A stretch of 64,000 bases of DNA, from positions 1 through 64,000 of the forward strand of contig NZ_JAYGHH010000002.1 of NCBI RefSeq assembly GCF_034931045.1, written 5' to 3'. Shown here one piece after another: positions 43,352 through 51,733 of the stretch (position 1 is its first letter; the number at the start of each line of letters is the position of its first letter). The translations under genes were made by a program, and so were the position numbers. The notes under the pieces are model-generated. The model saw nothing but the letters and a program-made list of their open reading frames with translations, searched no databases and was not told the DNA's origin. This DNA is from Nodularia sp034931045. Its GTDB lineage: Bacteria; Cyanobacteriota; Cyanobacteriia; Cyanobacteriales; Nostocaceae.

Positions 43352-43774
43352 ATGAAAAGCATTAAAAAAGTCTGTGCTGGGTTCATGGTGTCTGTGGGAG
43401 TTTTATTTTTGATGGTTAGCGTTAGCACGTTATTTGAATTAAACGCTGAAAATATCACTCCAGAACAAAAACAAGAAGCACACGATGCATTTTGGGGGGG
43501 AATAGTCTTGGGTGTACCGTTAACAGCAGGGGGAGGATATATGTTTTGGGGTTTGCGCCGTGGAAATAAAAAAGAGTTAAGCGATCGCCTGGACTCTATT
43601 TTTTATCAAATCTTGCAAGCCAATCATGGTAAAATTACTGTTTTACAGTTCGCTATGGCAGCAAAGCTATCTGGAAAACAAGCCAAAGAATATCTCAATC
43701 AGAAATCTCAAGAATTCAATGCTTCTTTTGAACCCAGTGAACAAGGTGATATTAGTTACCTATTTCATATTTAA
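43352..43774 (+). CDS. Two-helix membrane protein with a C-terminal helical domain (paralogue 1)
   Basis: A 140-residue protein of unknown function. Two membrane helices (residues ~7-29 and ~49-70) are followed by a soluble domain with a winged-helix-like helical pattern: KELSDRLDSIFYQILQANHG KITVLQFAMAAKLSGKQAKEYL...EFNAS. The same layout and many identical residues recur in the next gene (SDRL.S.FYQ.LQ.N.G..TVL..AM...L....A.EYL..K..EFNA.F..SE.G..SY.F.I), so the two are a tandem duplication. Confidence 0.72.
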   Translation: MKSIKKVCAGFMVSVGVLFLMVSVSTLFELNAENITPEQKQEAHDAFWGGIVLGVPLTAGGGYMFWGLRRGNKKELSDRLDSIFYQILQANHGKITVLQFAMAAKLSGKQAKEYLNQKSQEFNASFEPSEQGDISYLFHI

Positions 43775-43846
43775 CTGTTTTTAATGGAAGCTTTGGATTA
43801 AGTCAGGTTAGAATCACAAGCAAAGTTTAAAATCTGATGTGAAATT

Positions 43847-44335
43847 ATGAAGACTGCTGAAAAATTGGCTGCGGGTTGGCTATTAACGCTGGGATTCATG
43901 TTTTTGACACTATCAGTTTCAGCCACAAATCAGAAAAATTCTATAACCAAGCCCATTTCCACCGGATACAATGAGGCTGTAGTATATGATTTTCCTAACA
44001 AACCTGCTCTTGATTTCTTGGAAAATACTTCGAGAAATGGTATAATTTACGGTGTACCTACAATGTTGTTAGGCGGTTGGTTAAGCTTAGGGTTGTATCG
44101 TCAAAGTAAGAACGAGAAAAAAGCACTTCAGAAACAACTAAGCGATCGCTTGCAATCGAATTTTTATCAATTGTTACAAGAAAATAACGGTCGCGTCACT
44201 GTGTTAGGCTTGGCGATGAATTGTCAACTACCAGCCGCAGAAGCACAAGAGTATTTAGATATGAAAGCTAAAGAATTCAATGCAGATTTTCAGGTGAGTG
44301 AAAAAGGGGCTGTATCATATCATTTTGACATCTAA
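43847..44335 (+). CDS. Two-helix membrane protein with a C-terminal helical domain (paralogue 2)
   Basis: A 162-residue tandem paralogue of the preceding gene. The first hydrophobic segment (residues ~8-25) looks like a signal or anchor, the second is near 68-85 (GIIYGVPTMLLGGWLSLGLY), and the periplasmic loop between them is ~25 residues longer than in paralogue 1. The C-terminal domain QLSDRLQSNFYQLLQENNGR VTVLGLAMNCQLPAAEAQEYL is the conserved part and is probably cytoplasmic. Function unknown. The two genes and ygdD-like gene downstream run in the same direction. Confidence 0.72.
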   Translation: MKTAEKLAAGWLLTLGFMFLTLSVSATNQKNSITKPISTGYNEAVVYDFPNKPALDFLENTSRNGIIYGVPTMLLGGWLSLGLYRQSKNEKKALQKQLSDRLQSNFYQLLQENNGRVTVLGLAMNCQLPAAEAQEYLDMKAKEFNADFQVSEKGAVSYHFDI

Positions 44336-44353
44336 AATCAATTCTGATTAGGA

Positions 44354-44734
44354 ATGGCACAAATATTTGTCAGCATAGCTGCTGTTTTAGGCGGTTTATC
44401 TGTAGCCGCAGGTGCTTTCGCAGCTCATGCCTTGAAAGAAAAGATTAGTGAGCGATCGCTGGAAATCTTCGATACAGGCGCACGTTATCAAATGTACCAC
44501 GCTTTAGCACTTTTGTTAGTAGCTTTATTAATTAGTCGTGCAACATCACCTCAACCGATGTTAATAGCTACTGGGTGGTTATTTATCGTTGGTATTGCGA
44601 TTTTTTCTGGTAGCTTGTACGCCCTGAGTTTAACTGGTGTGAAAATCTTGGGTGCAATTACGCCTTTGGGTGGTGTCGCTTTTTTGCTGGGTTGGGGTAC
44701 TTTGGCTTTTACCGCTTGGGGTTTGAAGTTTTGA
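44354..44734 (+). CDS. DUF423 family membrane protein (YgdD-like)
   Basis: A 126-residue protein with four membrane helices. The N-terminal VLGGLSVAAGAFAAHALKEK, then GARYQMYHALALLLVALL and FSGSLYALSLTGVKILGAIT PLGGVAFLLGW are the DUF423/YgdD signature. Function is unknown in all bacteria. It starts 18 bases after the preceding gene. Confidence 0.88.
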   Translation: MAQIFVSIAAVLGGLSVAAGAFAAHALKEKISERSLEIFDTGARYQMYHALALLLVALLISRATSPQPMLIATGWLFIVGIAIFSGSLYALSLTGVKILGAITPLGGVAFLLGWGTLAFTAWGLKF

Positions 44735-44845
44735 ACCTCCTTCAATAGTCCAAACCTATAACCTATAACGAGTTGTGTTCAATCTCCACAATTGAACGCA
44801 ACTTAATATTAATCTTCCTTTCGGATGCTAGCTTATTAGCATTTT

Positions 44846-45649
44846 TCAGATAATGTCAGCTATAAATGAAAGTCTTAAAGGATTAGGCGATCCTGCAAAA
44901 ATGTTACCCATATCTCCATATTCATTAATAGCTAAGTAAGCTAATGCAATACCTTCTTCAATTAAATCCCAGTGATCCCAGCAGTAGACAATAAAAGATA
45001 TTCGTTTACTCGTTTTTAAACAATTTTTTGCAGCACGAATAAAATCATCCTGCGTTAACTGTTGCTTTAACTGTGCTGATATTTTTATCTTACAAAATAT
45101 CACACCATGACCATCTTTGGGGAGCTGTCTTCTAGCCTTATTGAAAAGATCATTTATTTGGCTTTCATTAGCGAAAGGTTGTTGTCGAGCTTTTATCTCA
45201 ACATATAGACTATTATACGACAAAAATTTACTTACTTCAATATCAAAATCAGAACCTTTAACACCAGATGGAATAATAAAACGAATCGAATTGGCTACTT
45301 CAGAAAAAAAATGAGCAGCAGTTACTTCATAATAAGCTGATTCAAAATCCCCTTTTTTATTTCGCTCTGAGAATTCTTGAAACCCACTATAATTTCTCAA
45401 ACACCAAAGCATATGTGCAAGGTGAATAATTCGAGCATCTCCCTTGGTTTTAAAAAAATCCTGTTTTTTACCAAAGGTAGTACATTCCTTAGCCCAAAAA
45501 TCCCCTCCCAAAGTATTAATAATAATGTAACTAGCTAAAGCCAGTTCTAGACCTGACTCAAAGGTAATTCCAATTTGATTCATTTCATCAACCTCTTTTC
45601 TAAGAATCTCAGGAGTTAAATTATGTATTCCGGACTGTCTTATTTCCAT
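44846..45649 (-). CDS. Orphan protein with a PD-(D/E)XK-like centre
   Basis: A 267-residue protein I cannot assign to a named family. Residues 104-153 show a nuclease-like pattern: an acidic helix (AYYEVTAAHFFSE, Glu108), then GSDFDIEV with Asp134/Asp136, then LYVEIKARQQPF giving Glu151-Ile-Lys153. A charged segment, then KISAQLKQQLTQDDFIRAAK follows. No signal peptide or membrane helix. It is AT-rich compared with flanking genes and stands alone between DUF423 and putA, which fits recent acquisition. A restriction- or repair-type nuclease is possible; I saw no partner gene. Confidence 0.65.
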   Translation of the reverse strand: MEIRQSGIHNLTPEILRKEVDEMNQIGITFESGLELALASYIIINTLGGDFWAKECTTFGKKQDFFKTKGDARIIHLAHMLWCLRNYSGFQEFSERNKKGDFESAYYEVTAAHFFSEVANSIRFIIPSGVKGSDFDIEVSKFLSYNSLYVEIKARQQPFANESQINDLFNKARRQLPKDGHGVIFCKIKISAQLKQQLTQDDFIRAAKNCLKTSKRISFIVYCWDHWDLIEEGIALAYLAINEYGDMGNIFAGSPNPLRLSFIADII

Positions 45650-45820
45650 AGAAAGCTTGAAAACCTAACTATTTTTTATAATTACGATTTTATCTATTTT
45701 TGTCGGTAACAAAAAAAGTACTCTTTGAAGTTCTTTTACAGTTTGTGCGCCGACCTCACACTATATGATTGTGTATATCGCCAGCCGGAAGTAGTGCATA
45801 GGGTATTGGGTATTCTACAC

Positions 45821-45845
45821 TGGGAGGGATATAAAAACCCTCCCA
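45821..45845. repeat. Stem-loop downstream of putA
   Basis: TGGGAGGG (45821-45828) pairs with CCCTCCCA (45838-45845) around a 9-base loop, 50 bases beyond the putA stop on the minus strand. No T-run follows on that strand, so its role as terminator is uncertain. Confidence 0.5.
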
Positions 45846-45894
45846 AATAGTTGTTAAATTTCTGAAGCAAGTTTCAGAAAATAAACGCGCCGTG

Positions 45895-48879
45895 TCATTC
45901 CGCGCCTTCAATGGGTGCAAAACCTTGGCGTTGAATATTTTCCGTAACCGTGCGCGGTTCTAAGAATTGCAGCAGATAATCAGGGCCTCCAGCCTTAGAA
46001 CCCACACCAGAAAGCTTAAAACCGCCAAAAGGTTGCCTAGCCACAATAGCACCTGTAATATTGCGGTTAATATAGACATTCCCGACTTCAAAATCTGTCT
46101 GTGCTTGCTGAATGTGGGAAGGCGTTCTAGAATAAATCCCCCCAGTTAAAGCATAATTAGTCCCATTCGCCACGGCTAAAGCTTCTGCAAAATCCTTTAC
46201 TCTTGTTACAGCTAACACTGGGCCAAATATTTCTTGCTGGGCAATAGTCGCATCAGCTGGCACGTCACTAAAAATCACAGGGCCGATATAATAACCCTGT
46301 TCTGGTGCTGTTAACTCCAGGGCTACTTGTGCTTCTGTCTTACCCTTCTCAATATACTCCAAGATGCGATCGCGTGCCTTAGCATCAATGACTGGCCCAA
46401 CTTGGGTACTAGGTAACTCAGCTTCACCAATATTTAAAGATTTCGTCGCCTCAACTAACCGCCGTACAAAAGCATCATATACTGGTTGCAGCACAATTAC
46501 CCGCGAACAGGCAGAACATTTTTGCCCACTGTAACCAAATGCTGACTGTACCACCCCGACAACAGCTTGGTCTAAATCAGCGCTTTCATCCACAATAATC
46601 GCATTTTTCCCGCCCATTTCGGCAATTACCCGCTTGAGATGCTTTTGTCCAGGTTTCAGGGTTGCGGCTTCAGCGTAAATCCGACAACCCACTTCTTGAG
46701 AACCAGTAAAAGCAATAATGTGAGTATCTGCATGATTCACCAAGTAAGCCCCCACTTCGGAACCCTTACCGGGGACGTATTGAAATACACCTTTAGGTAT
46801 TCCCGCCTCAATTAAGATTTCTGTGAATTTAGCTGTAATTACCGAAGATGTTTCCGCAGGTTTAAGCAAAGTACAATTACCCGCAACTAAAGCAGCAACT
46901 GTCATTCCACAGGCGATCGCTAGGGGAAAATTCCAAGGAGAAATCACTACAGCAATTCCCCTAGCTTGGTAAATATAACGATTAGTTTCCCCAGCTACGT
47001 CATAGATTACACCTGCATCCAGCCGTTCCATTTCCGCAGCATAATACAGACAAAAATCTATAGCTTCAGAAACCTCCCCATCTGCTTCCTTAACAGGTTT
47101 CCCCACCTCCAAAACAATCCAAGCCGCAAGTTCAGCCCGACGTGACTCCATCAAATCAGCCGCCTTCCTGAGAACCCCAGCCCGTTGCTGTACAGGCGTT
47201 TTCTTCCAAGCAGGAAAAGCAGTCTTAGCTGCCAGCATAGCCTCCTCCGCCTGTGCCACACTCAGCAAACCAACCTTACCCACCACCTCACTAAAATCAG
47301 AAGGATTCAGAGAATCAACAAACTCCGCAGTATTCACATACTCCCCATTCACCAAAGGTAAATAAGTCCTACCCAGTTGTTGACGCACCAATTTAAAAGC
47401 CGCCGCAGACTTAATAACTGCTTCTTCTTCTGAATAATCTGTATCCGCCACACCGAAGAACCCCCCCTCCTCTTCTTTGCGCCTCTGCGCCTTTGCGTGA
47501 GACAAATCCATATTCGGAGGCGCTAACAACTCCTCAATTGGTCTATTCTCCAGATTTTGCCGTAAAAACGAACTATTAGCCGTATTTTCCAACAACCGCC
47601 GAATCAAATAAGCCATCCCCGGTAACAACTCACCATAAGGACAATAAACCCTAACCCGATAACCCTGATCCACCAAAGCCTTTGCCAACTTATCCCCCAT
47701 CCCATACAACACTTGCATTTCAAAGTGACGACGAGGGACATTTAAACTTTGGGCTATGGCAATTGCACGAGCTTGTGATCGCACATTATGACTACCAATA
47801 GCAGCATATACATATTGGTGATTTTCTAACAATAGCTGAGTAATAGTTTCAAAATTGGCATCTGTAGCCGCTTTATCGTTATAAACTGGCTGTTCCCAGT
47901 GCTTTTGTTCCGCTTTAATGGTTTCCTGATCCCAATATGCACCTTTCACCAACCGGACTGTCAGGGGATAACTGCGCCGTTGTAACCAAGAAATCAGCTT
48001 TTTAGCATCCTCTTCGCTGTCACGCAGATATGCTTGGATTGTCACCCCAATATCTGTCCGTTGTCTAAACTCATCTTCTAACAGTAGCTTTTGCAGAATA
48101 TTCAGAGTTAAATCTTTATAAGCGTACTGTTCCATATCAAAATGCACAGCTGCGCCTAATTCCTTCGCCCGACGTAATAAAATCCGAATGCGATCGCTAA
48201 CTCTCTCTTCACTACCCTCAGCATCTAAAGGATCAAATTGGGAATAAAACGCCGTCAACTTGACAGAAACCTGAACTTGTGGTATTGCTTCACCATCAGC
48301 TTGATCAATAGCTGGAATGACAGACCAATTTTTTGATGCTTCCACCAATTGCTGCATCAATTCTAGATAGCGTTCTAAATAAGATTGCGCTTCAGTTTCG
48401 GTAATTACTGCTTCACCAAGTAAATCAATGGTGAACGCCATTTTATCTTTCCGCAGTCTTTCAACTGTTTTAATGACTTGTTTAATATTTTCCCCAGAAA
48501 TATATTTATGTGCCAAAGTTTCCACGGCCGTAGAAACAGTTGTCGCCGCAACTTGTCCCGGCATAGAATCAGGGTTAGCAAAATTCAGCATCCCCTTTAA
48601 AGCTGAGGGTAACTCTACAGACTCTTCTCCTAAATATTCTTGTAAATGTGCGGCAATTTCTGGTTTATTTTGTAAAGCAGGTAATGTATCAATAAAGCGA
48701 AATAGTTGCACCCGTAAACCAGGATTACTCATTGCCCAAGCTAGTAATTTATCATCCCAGCGCATTTGATCCCGTAAAGAACCTAAAAACGAGCGATTTT
48801 CTTGGGTAGCGGCCAGAAGCTGTTTCGCAATTTCTTGAGTTTTAGCTTCGTATGTGCTGGTTTTTACTTGTAATACCAC
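45895..48879 (-). CDS. putA: Bifunctional proline dehydrogenase / P5C dehydrogenase, with an in-frame repeat insertion
   Basis: A 994-residue PutA that oxidises proline to glutamate. The FAD-dependent PRODH barrel occupies ~80-455 (GAAVHFDMEQYAYKDLTLNI, VRLVKGAYWDQETIKAE, FEMQVLYGMGDKLA) and the NAD-dependent aldehyde dehydrogenase ~490-990 (SPWNFPLAIACGMTVAALVAG, ELGGK-equivalent AEMGGKNAII, catalytic Cys in SGQKCSACSRV). I choose GTG 48879 because AAGGAG lies 6-11 bases upstream; the open frame continues to 49071 but through repeat-derived DNA. Residues ~460-473 (SHAKAQRRKEEEGG) are encoded by the intergenic CGCAAAGGCGCAGAGG repeat, inserted in frame in the linker between the two domains. 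Confidence 0.95.
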   Translation of the reverse strand: MVLQVKTSTYEAKTQEIAKQLLAATQENRSFLGSLRDQMRWDDKLLAWAMSNPGLRVQLFRFIDTLPALQNKPEIAAHLQEYLGEESVELPSALKGMLNFANPDSMPGQVAATTVSTAVETLAHKYISGENIKQVIKTVERLRKDKMAFTIDLLGEAVITETEAQSYLERYLELMQQLVEASKNWSVIPAIDQADGEAIPQVQVSVKLTAFYSQFDPLDAEGSEERVSDRIRILLRRAKELGAAVHFDMEQYAYKDLTLNILQKLLLEDEFRQRTDIGVTIQAYLRDSEEDAKKLISWLQRRSYPLTVRLVKGAYWDQETIKAEQKHWEQPVYNDKAATDANFETITQLLLENHQYVYAAIGSHNVRSQARAIAIAQSLNVPRRHFEMQVLYGMGDKLAKALVDQGYRVRVYCPYGELLPGMAYLIRRLLENTANSSFLRQNLENRPIEELLAPPNMDLSHAKAQRRKEEEGGFFGVADTDYSEEEAVIKSAAAFKLVRQQLGRTYLPLVNGEYVNTAEFVDSLNPSDFSEVVGKVGLLSVAQAEEAMLAAKTAFPAWKKTPVQQRAGVLRKAADLMESRRAELAAWIVLEVGKPVKEADGEVSEAIDFCLYYAAEMERLDAGVIYDVAGETNRYIYQARGIAVVISPWNFPLAIACGMTVAALVAGNCTLLKPAETSSVITAKFTEILIEAGIPKGVFQYVPGKGSEVGAYLVNHADTHIIAFTGSQEVGCRIYAEAATLKPGQKHLKRVIAEMGGKNAIIVDESADLDQAVVGVVQSAFGYSGQKCSACSRVIVLQPVYDAFVRRLVEATKSLNIGEAELPSTQVGPVIDAKARDRILEYIEKGKTEAQVALELTAPEQGYYIGPVIFSDVPADATIAQQEIFGPVLAVTRVKDFAEALAVANGTNYALTGGIYSRTPSHIQQAQTDFEVGNVYINRNITGAIVARQPFGGFKLSGVGSKAGGPDYLLQFLEPRTVTENIQRQGFAPIEGAE

Positions 48880-48914
48880 TGATAACTCCTTATTTTGGAA
48901 TTGGGGATTGGTTG

Positions 48915-49020
48915 GTACGGGCGGGTTTAATAATATTGTGGGGTGGGCATCCTTGCCCGCCTTCTTCCTTGTAATGATATCTATGATAGCTGGCGTGGCG
49001 TAGCCATACCCGCCCTTACA
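48915..49020. repeat. Palindromic element copy D upstream of putA
   Basis: Left end TACGGGCGGGTTTAATAATA (48916 on) and right end ATACCCGCCCTTAC (about 49007-49019) are inverted, and an inner GGGTGGGCATCC/GCCCGCC block gives more pairing. The ends match the other copies (A, B, C), though the interior differs. The divergent spacer 48880-49205 holds nothing else that I can support. Confidence 0.5.
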
Positions 49021-49205
49021 GGGTATTGGGTAATGGTAACAGAAGTTTTCCCCCTGCATCCTGCCCAGCAATTCTCATTTTGTGAAATCCAGAATAATAA
49101 ATTTTGTTTCTAGACAATTTTTATACCATGTAAAACAGTATTACAATGATGACTGTAAAGTAGTTAACACCAATCTGCATACCTCTTCAAGAAGTATTTT
49201 TTAAT

Positions 49206-50234
49206 GTGGTTAAATCTAGATTTGGGAAAAATTTACCTCTAGGAATTTTGGTGAGTATGATTGCTTACTTGGGTGGTTGTACAGAAACGCCGACAAATGC
49301 ACAACTGGAAGTATGGCGTAAAGAGGCGATCGCGCGCAATGCCAAAATTGTGGCAGAAGAAACCAAAAAGAAGCAGCAGAATGAATGGAATTTATTTATA
49401 CAAGGTCATACAGCAACAGGGCAAACGGAAACATTAAATTGGTCACAGTTGCAGGATTTAGCTACAGAAAATATTAAGACTATTGATGGTAATAACATCA
49501 TTGATCCCACAGAAGTATTTGATTTTACTGGTATACCTGCAAAATCACTAATCAAAAAATTTGCGAATCAAAGGGAAATTACGGAAATAACTTTTGTCTG
49601 TTATGATGCCTATCGAGTGACTATCAACGTCGAAGATTTACTCAAGTACCCAATTATTTTAGCAATTGCTAAGGATGGTCAACCAATTCCCCGTCAGCAA
49701 GGTGGGCCGATTTATTTAATTTTTCCCTATAGTCAATATCCAGACCTGAGAACAAAATATGATGATGAGATGTGGGCATTTTATGTAACTCATGTCATTT
49801 TCGGTACAGAAAAAGCCAAAATTAGTATAGGTAAACGTGAACTCAATTTAGCAGATTTAGATCAATTACCCCAAGTTAACTTGACGCAAAACGTTGGTTA
49901 TCGGGTATGGTGGCCGAGTGATCAAGTTAAATTATACGGTGTGAGACTACGAGATGTTCTCAGGTTAGCTAATGTTAATTTAAATACTATGAATTCTGTC
50001 GTTGTACGTGGTAAACCAGCCGTTCATCGTAGAATTACGCAACCAATAGAATTAGCAACTGAGGATATACTGAAATGTGATATTCTCTTAGCTACTAGAT
50101 GGGGTGAAGAAAAACAACTAATTCCCGCGAAAATGGGGGGTCCAATCACTTTGGCCTTTGGTGATGATTGTCCAAACACAACAAAAAATCAAAGATGGGT
50201 GACTTTTGTAGAAGAGTTAATTCCACAATTATGA
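49206..50234 (+). CDS. Lipoprotein with tandem molybdopterin-oxidoreductase-fold domains
   Basis: A 342-residue exported lipoprotein: a basic N-terminus, a hydrophobic stretch (residues ~12-24) and a lipobox-like YLGGC with Cys25. A short helical stalk (EVWRKEAIARNAKIVAEETK) follows. Two successive domains resemble the sulfite-oxidase/YedY Moco-binding fold: FDFTGIPAKSLIKKFANQRE ITEITFVCYDAYRVTI...QQGGPIYLIFPYS, then VKLYGVRLRDVLRLANVNL ...MGGPITLAFGDDC. Whether either binds a cofactor is uncertain; the key Cys cannot be assigned firmly. Its TGA overlaps the ATG of a membrane cyclase (ATGA), which suggests a shared function, perhaps as a periplasmic sensor for that cyclase. Confidence 0.75.
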   Translation: MVKSRFGKNLPLGILVSMIAYLGGCTETPTNAQLEVWRKEAIARNAKIVAEETKKKQQNEWNLFIQGHTATGQTETLNWSQLQDLATENIKTIDGNNIIDPTEVFDFTGIPAKSLIKKFANQREITEITFVCYDAYRVTINVEDLLKYPIILAIAKDGQPIPRQQGGPIYLIFPYSQYPDLRTKYDDEMWAFYVTHVIFGTEKAKISIGKRELNLADLDQLPQVNLTQNVGYRVWWPSDQVKLYGVRLRDVLRLANVNLNTMNSVVVRGKPAVHRRITQPIELATEDILKCDILLATRWGEEKQLIPAKMGGPITLAFGDDCPNTTKNQRWVTFVEELIPQL

Positions 50235-51733
50235 AAACATTAAGTTTTCGTTCTATTCGCACCCAGATCGTGACTTCAACGACCTTACTGATTCTTGGAT
50301 TGATTGCTGCTATTGTTACGGTCTGGGCAAACAGTGAAACCACTCTTTACCGTCAAGAAAAGTTAAATGATGCTAAAGTTATTACTAAGGTTCTAAGTAC
50401 TACCTATTCTGATGAATTATCAGAAGAAAATTGGAGCCAAATTCGCATAAATTTACAACTTTTACTGCAAGAAAATCAAGATGTCGTCTATGTTTATGTA
50501 TCGGATGCCCGTCAAAGTGATAAATTAGTTGCAGGCTCTCCTGAAGAATTTATAAATCAATATATTCCTGATATAGTACCTTTAAACGTCACTAATTATG
50601 CAATAGATCCCTCTTCTAACATTCGGACTCGTGTATCAAGGACATTTCTGCTCAAAGATGTTTACTTTGGCAAAGATATTCGGGGTGAACGAGGTGAACA
50701 AGTGATTGAAGTGGCTTCAGATATATTAGCATTAAGTAAACAAAGAATCGGTACTTTACGAATAGGTATATCATCAAAAAGAATAGATATTGCTGTTACT
50801 AATGCAATCTATCAAGCTTTGATAGTAGGTTGCTTAGGACTTAACATCGGTTGGGTGTGTGCATATATTTTAGCAAATCAATTGAGTGAACCAGTGCGAC
50901 GGTTACAAATGAGCGTTGCTAAAATTGCCAATGGAGATTTGCAACATCGTGCCGACATTTATAGTCGTGTAGATGAAATTGGTGCATTAGCAACTTCAGT
51001 AAATGAAATGTCTTATGCATTGCAAATATCATTTAGTAAATTGCAAAAAACATTACAATCATTTGAGAAATTTGTACCAGATAAATTTGTTTCTGTCATT
51101 GCTCCCCAAGGAATAGAAAATATTAAAGTAGGTATGGCTTCAACGCAGAAAATGACAATTTTATTCTGTGATATTCGTAATTATACTTCTATGTCAGAAG
51201 CTATGACACCGATGGAAATTTTTTTATTTTTAAATGACTATTTAGCTTGTATGGGGAAAGTCATAGATGAATCTGGTGGGTTTATTGATAAATATATAGG
51301 TGATGCTATTATGGCGCTGTTTGATGACCAAGCTACTGATGGCGCACTCAAAGCCGCAATTTTAATGCAACATTCCCTGGAACAATTTAATTGTGCGCGA
51401 TCGCAACAAGGTTTACCNNNNNNNNNNNNNNNNNNNNNNNNNGCCGTGGGTATTGGCATTCATCGTGGTGAAGTGGTTATGGGTACGGTAGGATTTACCT
51501 GTCGGATTGATTCTACAGTCGTCGGTGATGCGGTAAACATCGCTTCACGGGTTGAGAGTATAACTAAATACTATAATTGTAAAATCTTAGTAACTGATTC
51601 AGTAGTTTTGAGTTTATCTCAACCAGAGTTATTTTCACTAACATTGGTAGATGAATTTGTGAAGTTAAGAGGTAAAGATGAAGCGATCGCTATTTATCAA
51701 CTTCAGGATCAAATTTTAGATGCAAAACCTTGA
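50231..51733 (+). CDS. Membrane-bound class III adenylate/guanylate cyclase with HAMP domain
   Basis: A ~500-residue cyclase. The first membrane helix (residues ~14-36) leads to a ~165-residue extracytoplasmic sensor region, a second helix (~198-220), a HAMP domain (SEPVRRLQMSVAKIANGDLQ), a signalling helix and a class III cyclase domain (MTILFCDIRNYTSMSEAMTP with the first metal Asp; IDKYIGDAIMALF with the second Asp and a substrate-specifying Lys; TVVGDAVNIASRVE). The Lys and Asp/Thr pattern favours ATP, so cAMP is the likely product. Twenty-five N (51418-51442) fall before AVGIGIHRGEVVMGTVG, in frame. The ATG at 50231 overlaps the lipoprotein stop; the SDR gene overlaps the 3' end by 14 bases. 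Confidence 0.9.
   Translation: MKTLSFRSIRTQIVTSTTLLILGLIAAIVTVWANSETTLYRQEKLNDAKVITKVLSTTYSDELSEENWSQIRINLQLLLQENQDVVYVYVSDARQSDKLVAGSPEEFINQYIPDIVPLNVTNYAIDPSSNIRTRVSRTFLLKDVYFGKDIRGERGEQVIEVASDILALSKQRIGTLRIGISSKRIDIAVTNAIYQALIVGCLGLNIGWVCAYILANQLSEPVRRLQMSVAKIANGDLQHRADIYSRVDEIGALATSVNEMSYALQISFSKLQKTLQSFEKFVPDKFVSVIAPQGIENIKVGMASTQKMTILFCDIRNYTSMSEAMTPMEIFLFLNDYLACMGKVIDESGGFIDKYIGDAIMALFDDQATDGALKAAILMQHSLEQFNCARSQQGLXXXXXXXXXAVGIGIHRGEVVMGTVGFTCRIDSTVVGDAVNIASRVESITKYYNCKILVTDSVVLSLSQPELFSLTLVDEFVKLRGKDEAIAIYQLQDQILDAKP
51418..51442. other. Assembly gap (25 N) inside the cyclase gene
   Basis: A third gap of exactly 25 N. Here the frame is preserved, but the flanks read Gly-Leu-Pro then Ala-Val-Gly-Ile-Gly, which would join smoothly with a gap of one base, so the length is again a placeholder. 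Confidence 0.95.
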
